Positions 61,052 through 64,000 of a stretch of DNA of 64,000 nt are shown here, piece by piece. Both the position numbers and the translations under genes were made by a program. A model generated the notes under the pieces. That model was not told the DNA's origin and did no database searches. It saw only the letters and a list, made by a program, of their open reading frames with translations. Source of the DNA: Amycolatopsis camponoti (GTDB lineage Bacteria; Actinomycetota; Actinomycetes; Mycobacteriales; Pseudonocardiaceae); contig NZ_CABVGP010000001.1 in NCBI RefSeq assembly GCF_902497555.1, forward strand, positions 3,514,501 through 3,578,500, in the 5' to 3' direction. The stretch's first letter is position 1; every line of letters starts with the position of its first letter.

Positions 61052-62284
61052 ATGAACGAGCCAGTGACGATCGGCCGGGTACGGGTGTTCGACGGCGAAC
61101 GTGTGCTGCCCGAGCGCGACGTGATCATCCAAGACGGGGTGGTCACCAGCGTCGCGGAGCCGGCCACCGGGCCGGCTGACGTCGACGGGCGCGGACGCAC
61201 CCTGCTGCCCGGCCTGTTCGACGCGCACGTCCACCTCGCCCCGGACCCGCCGACCGCGCTGCGCCACCTCGCCACGATGGGGGTCACGACCGCCCTGGAC
61301 ATGTTCACCGGAGGTGCCGCCCTCACCCGTATCCGCGAGCTCCGCCGGGCGGACCCGCCGGACCTGGCCGACGTACGCACGGCCGGCACCGGTGCCACCG
61401 TGCCCGGAAACATGCTGGAGAAGATCACCGGCCAGCCACTGCCCACAGTGGACGGCCCGGCCGCCGCGGAGGCGTGGGTCGACGCGCGGCTGCGCGACGG
61501 CGCCGACTACATCAAGATCGTCTACGACGAACGGGAGGGCGGCCCGATGGACGAGGCCACCCTGGCCGCCCTGGTACGCGCCGCGCACGCCCGCGGGGTC
61601 CTCGCCGTCGCGCACACCCTCGCCGAACGGCCCGCCCGCGCAGCCATCGCCGCCGGCGTGGATGGGCTGGTACACCTGTTCGTCGGCGAAAGTGCCGGCG
61701 ACGACTTCGGCGAATACGCCGCGCGGCACCGCGTCTTCGTCGTACCCACGCTCATTGTCCTTCGTGGACTGTGCGGCTACCGCCCGCACGAGGAGCTCGC
61801 AGCCGACCCACGGTTGGCCGAGATGATCGGCCGTGACCGGCCACCCGTGCCGGTCAGGCCCGCAGAACCCCGCCGCCACCACCTCTACGCCGCTGCCGAC
61901 GCAGCAGTGCGCCAACTCGCCGCCGCCGGCGTCCCGCTGCTCGCCGGCACGGACACCGGACTGCCCACCGCGGCGCTCGGCGTAATCGGCTACGGCGCTA
62001 CTCTGCACGGCGAACTGGAACTGCTGGTGCAGGCCGGCCTCAGCCCGACTCAGGCGCTCACCGCCGCCACCTCGGCACCCGCGGACGCCTTCCGGCTCAC
62101 CGACCGCGGCCGCATCCAGCCCGGGAAGCGCGCCGACCTGACGCTCGTCGACGGCGACCCGACCACCGACATCCGCAGCACCCGCAACGTGGTCGCCGTC
62201 TGGAAACGCGGCGTCCACCTCGACCTCGCCGCGGCGGCGACGCCGTCCCCTTTTCCCGCGGAGTCGACCCGGGAAGGGGAATGA
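61052..62284 (+). CDS. Amidohydrolase-family metal-dependent hydrolase
   Basis: A 410-residue amidohydrolase with the imidazolonepropionase/prolidase-like layout. Metal ligands include FDAHVHLAP near residue 57, a Lys in DYIKIVYDE near 153, the His of AVAHTLAE near 188 and the Asp of AGTDTGLP near 302. The C-terminal GRIQPGKRADLTLVDGDP is typical of the subfamily. The ATG has GGGGAGA upstream. Substrates in this group include cyclic amides, dipeptides and organophosphates, and none can be assigned here. Confidence 0.86.
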   Translation: MNEPVTIGRVRVFDGERVLPERDVIIQDGVVTSVAEPATGPADVDGRGRTLLPGLFDAHVHLAPDPPTALRHLATMGVTTALDMFTGGAALTRIRELRRADPPDLADVRTAGTGATVPGNMLEKITGQPLPTVDGPAAAEAWVDARLRDGADYIKIVYDEREGGPMDEATLAALVRAAHARGVLAVAHTLAERPARAAIAAGVDGLVHLFVGESAGDDFGEYAARHRVFVVPTLIVLRGLCGYRPHEELAADPRLAEMIGRDRPPVPVRPAEPRRHHLYAAADAAVRQLAAAGVPLLAGTDTGLPTAALGVIGYGATLHGELELLVQAGLSPTQALTAATSAPADAFRLTDRGRIQPGKRADLTLVDGDPTTDIRSTRNVVAVWKRGVHLDLAAAATPSPFPAESTREGE

Positions 62285-62343
62285 CCGGACTCGTCGGCGG
62301 CCACCCGGACGGGACGCCGGGCGAAGCGGCCCGCGCGCAGCGC

Positions 62344-63234
62344 TCAGGAACGGACCAAGTCCGTGGGCGCGGTCCAGCCGGTGGAACGGATCCACTCGGC
62401 CAGGTCCCGGGTGGACGGCTCGATCGCCCGCACCGCCGCGAGGTCCGACGGGTATTCGGACGCCTCGGCGAACTGGCGGAACATCGCCTTGTCGAGGTCG
62501 TTGCCGAGGACGCTCAGCGGTAAGGCCTCGTAGCGCGCCGGGAGCCCGGCGTGCGCGCCGAACGCGGCGGCGATCCGGCTACCCGTCAACTCGTCGCCGA
62601 TGACCTCGACTGCGCCGCCGGGCACGTCCGCTGTGCCGAGCAGGATCGAGGCGGCGACCTGGCCGATGTCCTTGATCGAGATCATCTTGAGGGCGATGTC
62701 GTCCGGCAGCGGCAGCCTCAGCACGATCGTTCCGTCCTCCACGCTCGGCGCCATCACGGTCGCGAAGTTCTCCATGAAGGCGGTCGGGCGAACCATCGTG
62801 GCCCGCAGGCCGGAAAGCTCGAGGTACTCCTCGATCCGGTGCTTCGAGTCGTGGTGCGGCACGCCCGTTTCGCGGTCCGCCCCGAAAACCGAGTTGAACA
62901 CGACGTGTGGCACGCGCGCCGCGGCCGCCGCGTCGACGAGGGCGGCGCCCACTCGGACCTCCTCCTCGACCTCCTCGAGGCTGTTCGCCTCCGGGGTCAT
63001 GAAGTAGAACGCGTCGACTGCCTTCAGCGCGGCGACCGTTGTCGCCGGGTCGTCGATCCGGACTGCCGACAGCTCGACACCCCGGGTGGCCAGCGCCTGC
63101 GCGCGGTCGGAATCGGGGGAGCGGACGAGGGCCCGCACCCGCGCTCCCCGGGCCAGTAGTGCGTCGACGACCGCCCCGCCCTGCTGCCCTGTCCCGCCGA
63201 AGACCGCGATCGCCCCGGTTTCCTGCGTGTTCAT
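62344..63234 (-). CDS. NmrA-family NAD(P)-binding protein
   Basis: A 296-residue atypical SDR of the NmrA/HSCARG type. The Rossmann glycine motif VFGGTGQQGG is near residues 11-20, FYFMTP near 78 and VRPTAFMENF near 152. Such proteins act as redox sensors or quinone/isoflavone-type reductases. ATG 63234 (MNTQETG) has GAGGTGG 5-8 bases upstream. Two identical-type palindromes precede it, so the MarR encoded upstream on the same strand likely represses it. Confidence 0.87.
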   Translation of the reverse strand: MNTQETGAIAVFGGTGQQGGAVVDALLARGARVRALVRSPDSDRAQALATRGVELSAVRIDDPATTVAALKAVDAFYFMTPEANSLEEVEEEVRVGAALVDAAAAARVPHVVFNSVFGADRETGVPHHDSKHRIEEYLELSGLRATMVRPTAFMENFATVMAPSVEDGTIVLRLPLPDDIALKMISIKDIGQVAASILLGTADVPGGAVEVIGDELTGSRIAAAFGAHAGLPARYEALPLSVLGNDLDKAMFRQFAEASEYPSDLAAVRAIEPSTRDLAEWIRSTGWTAPTDLVRS

Positions 63235-63252
63235 GTCGCCCACCTCTCATTG

Positions 63253-63289
63253 GTTCACGTCGTGAACAACATTAGTTCACGGCGTGAAC
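63253..63289. promoter_or_regulatory. Two perfect GTTCACG-N-CGTGAAC operators
   Basis: GTTCACGTCGTGAAC (63253-63267) and GTTCACGGCGTGAAC (63275-63289) are perfect palindromes with centres 22 bp apart, two helical turns, in the promoter of the NmrA gene. They probably bind two MarR dimers on one DNA face. Confidence 0.78.
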
Positions 63290-63332
63290 TTCCGCAAGGT
63301 GCACGGGTCTGCCGAGGGTTCTGCGCAGTAGG

Positions 63333-63758
63333 TCAGGACGAGGCGGACCCCGGAACGCCCGCCGCGTCCACGATGGCGGTGGCGACGCGTTCGAAGTCGC
63401 GCTGGTCGTCGGCGTCGAGGTTCTCCGCGATCTCGGGCAGGCGCTTGGTGGTCTCGGCGTAGATGGCTTCGGCGAGCACCTTCCCCGGGGGCGTCACGCC
63501 GAGCATGATGACCCGCCGGTCCTGCTCCGAGTTCACCCGGCGGACCAGGTCGCGCCGCTCGGTGCGGTCGACGAGCTGGCTCAGCGCGTTCTTGGTCATG
63601 CCGAGCGAGGTGGCGAGGTACGCCATCTGCCGCGGCTCGTCCTTGATCGCGCACAGCAGTGTGGCCTGCGAGGGGGTCAGGTCGTACTCGGCGCAGATCT
63701 GCGCGTACCTACGCTGGATCAGGACCGAGAGCCAAAACAGCTTGTCGCCGTAGTCCAC
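63333..63758 (-). CDS. MarR-family transcriptional regulator
   Basis: A 141-residue MarR winged-helix regulator. The HTH is QMAYLATSLGMTKNALSQLVDRTERRDLVRR, followed by the wing NSEQDRRVIMLGVT. The GTG start at 63758 has GGAGG upstream. The NmrA gene lies downstream on the same strand behind paired operators, indicating control of a redox-responsive gene. Confidence 0.88.
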   Translation of the reverse strand: MDYGDKLFWLSVLIQRRYAQICAEYDLTPSQATLLCAIKDEPRQMAYLATSLGMTKNALSQLVDRTERRDLVRRVNSEQDRRVIMLGVTPPGKVLAEAIYAETTKRLPEIAENLDADDQRDFERVATAIVDAAGVPGSASS

Positions 63759-64000
63759 ACCCGCCTCCTCCCTTCCGGTGCCAAACGCCCAGCCTACCGG
63801 CCGCGGACCGGCCCGTCCGACTGCTGACCCGCCGGTGAAGTCCGGCTTCAGCGTTCACGAGTGCGCGCCGCGTCGGGCGCGCGGCAGTCTGTGATTGCCG
63901 TGTTGCCGGGATGCAACCGCTCGTCGGCTACTCGAGACTGGGCGACAGGACCAGGTCCGGCCGGCGACCACTTCAAGCGCGTGGAATCGCACGAACTGCC
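63759..64000. other. Window end, nothing recognised
   Basis: The last 240 bp upstream of the MarR gene show no complete gene or clear structure. Confidence 0.5.

Overview
The window is very GC-rich, densely coding DNA from an actinomycete. Frequent GTG starts, one TTG start, four-base ATGA/GTGA overlaps, large SARP/STAND regulators, luciferase-like flavin oxidoreductases and many TetR/MarR/LysR regulators suggest an Amycolatopsis-like member of the Pseudonocardiales. The genus is an inference. No rRNA, tRNA, CRISPR array, insertion sequence or phage gene was seen.

Layout. (1) 1-5.8 kb: two small redox modules, each pairing short-chain dehydrogenases (SDR) and a luciferase-like monooxygenase with a MarR regulator. 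(2) 6.3-25.2 kb: a catabolic locus bracketed by two paralogous LysR regulators. Its second operon (20-24.2 kb) encodes the 3-hydroxyanthranilate / 2-aminomuconate meta-cleavage route: 3-hydroxyanthranilate dioxygenase, aminocarboxymuconate-semialdehyde (ACMS) decarboxylase, semialdehyde dehydrogenase, RidA-type deaminase and oxo-hexenedioate decarboxylase. The dehydrogenase gene carries a one-base frameshift. The first operon (7.3-14.3 kb) holds an isatin-hydrolase/kynurenine-formamidase-type cyclase, a benzoylformate-decarboxylase-like ThDP enzyme, a thiolase-like protein without catalytic residues, its Zn-ribbon partner, an acyl-CoA ligase and an MHS transporter. A minus-strand operon adds a formamidase-like hydrolase, an aromatic-acid-type transporter and a metallo-hydrolase. 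(3) 25.5-33.4 kb: a PaoABC-like molybdenum aldehyde oxidoreductase with a TetR regulator, a quinone-oxidoreductase-like gene, an XRE regulator and a PhzF protein. (4) 33.7-42.4 kb: a second catabolic set (MHS transporter, metallo-hydrolase, ACMSD-like amidohydrolase, FAH hydrolase, aldehyde dehydrogenase) linked by a shared TetR operator found at four places.

(5) 42.6-55.6 kb is the most unusual part. Two parallel five-gene modules each encode a Cys-rich small peptide, a MauE-like membrane protein, a membrane-anchored thioredoxin-like protein, an ABC exporter without a C39 peptidase domain, and an S26 signal peptidase. Both peptides carry a KA(G/S)A-Cys junction, and both peptide genes are followed by a perfect hairpin before the MauE gene. 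A 954-residue SARP-NB-ARC-TPR regulator and an 810-residue HTH-NB-ARC-TPR regulator lie divergently between the modules. I read this as two secretion and oxidative-folding systems for disulfide-rich peptides. The peptidase-like remnant at the left edge suggests the island was inserted into older sequence.

(6) 55.8-64 kb: FAD monooxygenase/TetR, TetR/esterase with a cupin, TetR/amidohydrolase and MarR/NmrA pairs, most with clear palindromic operators.
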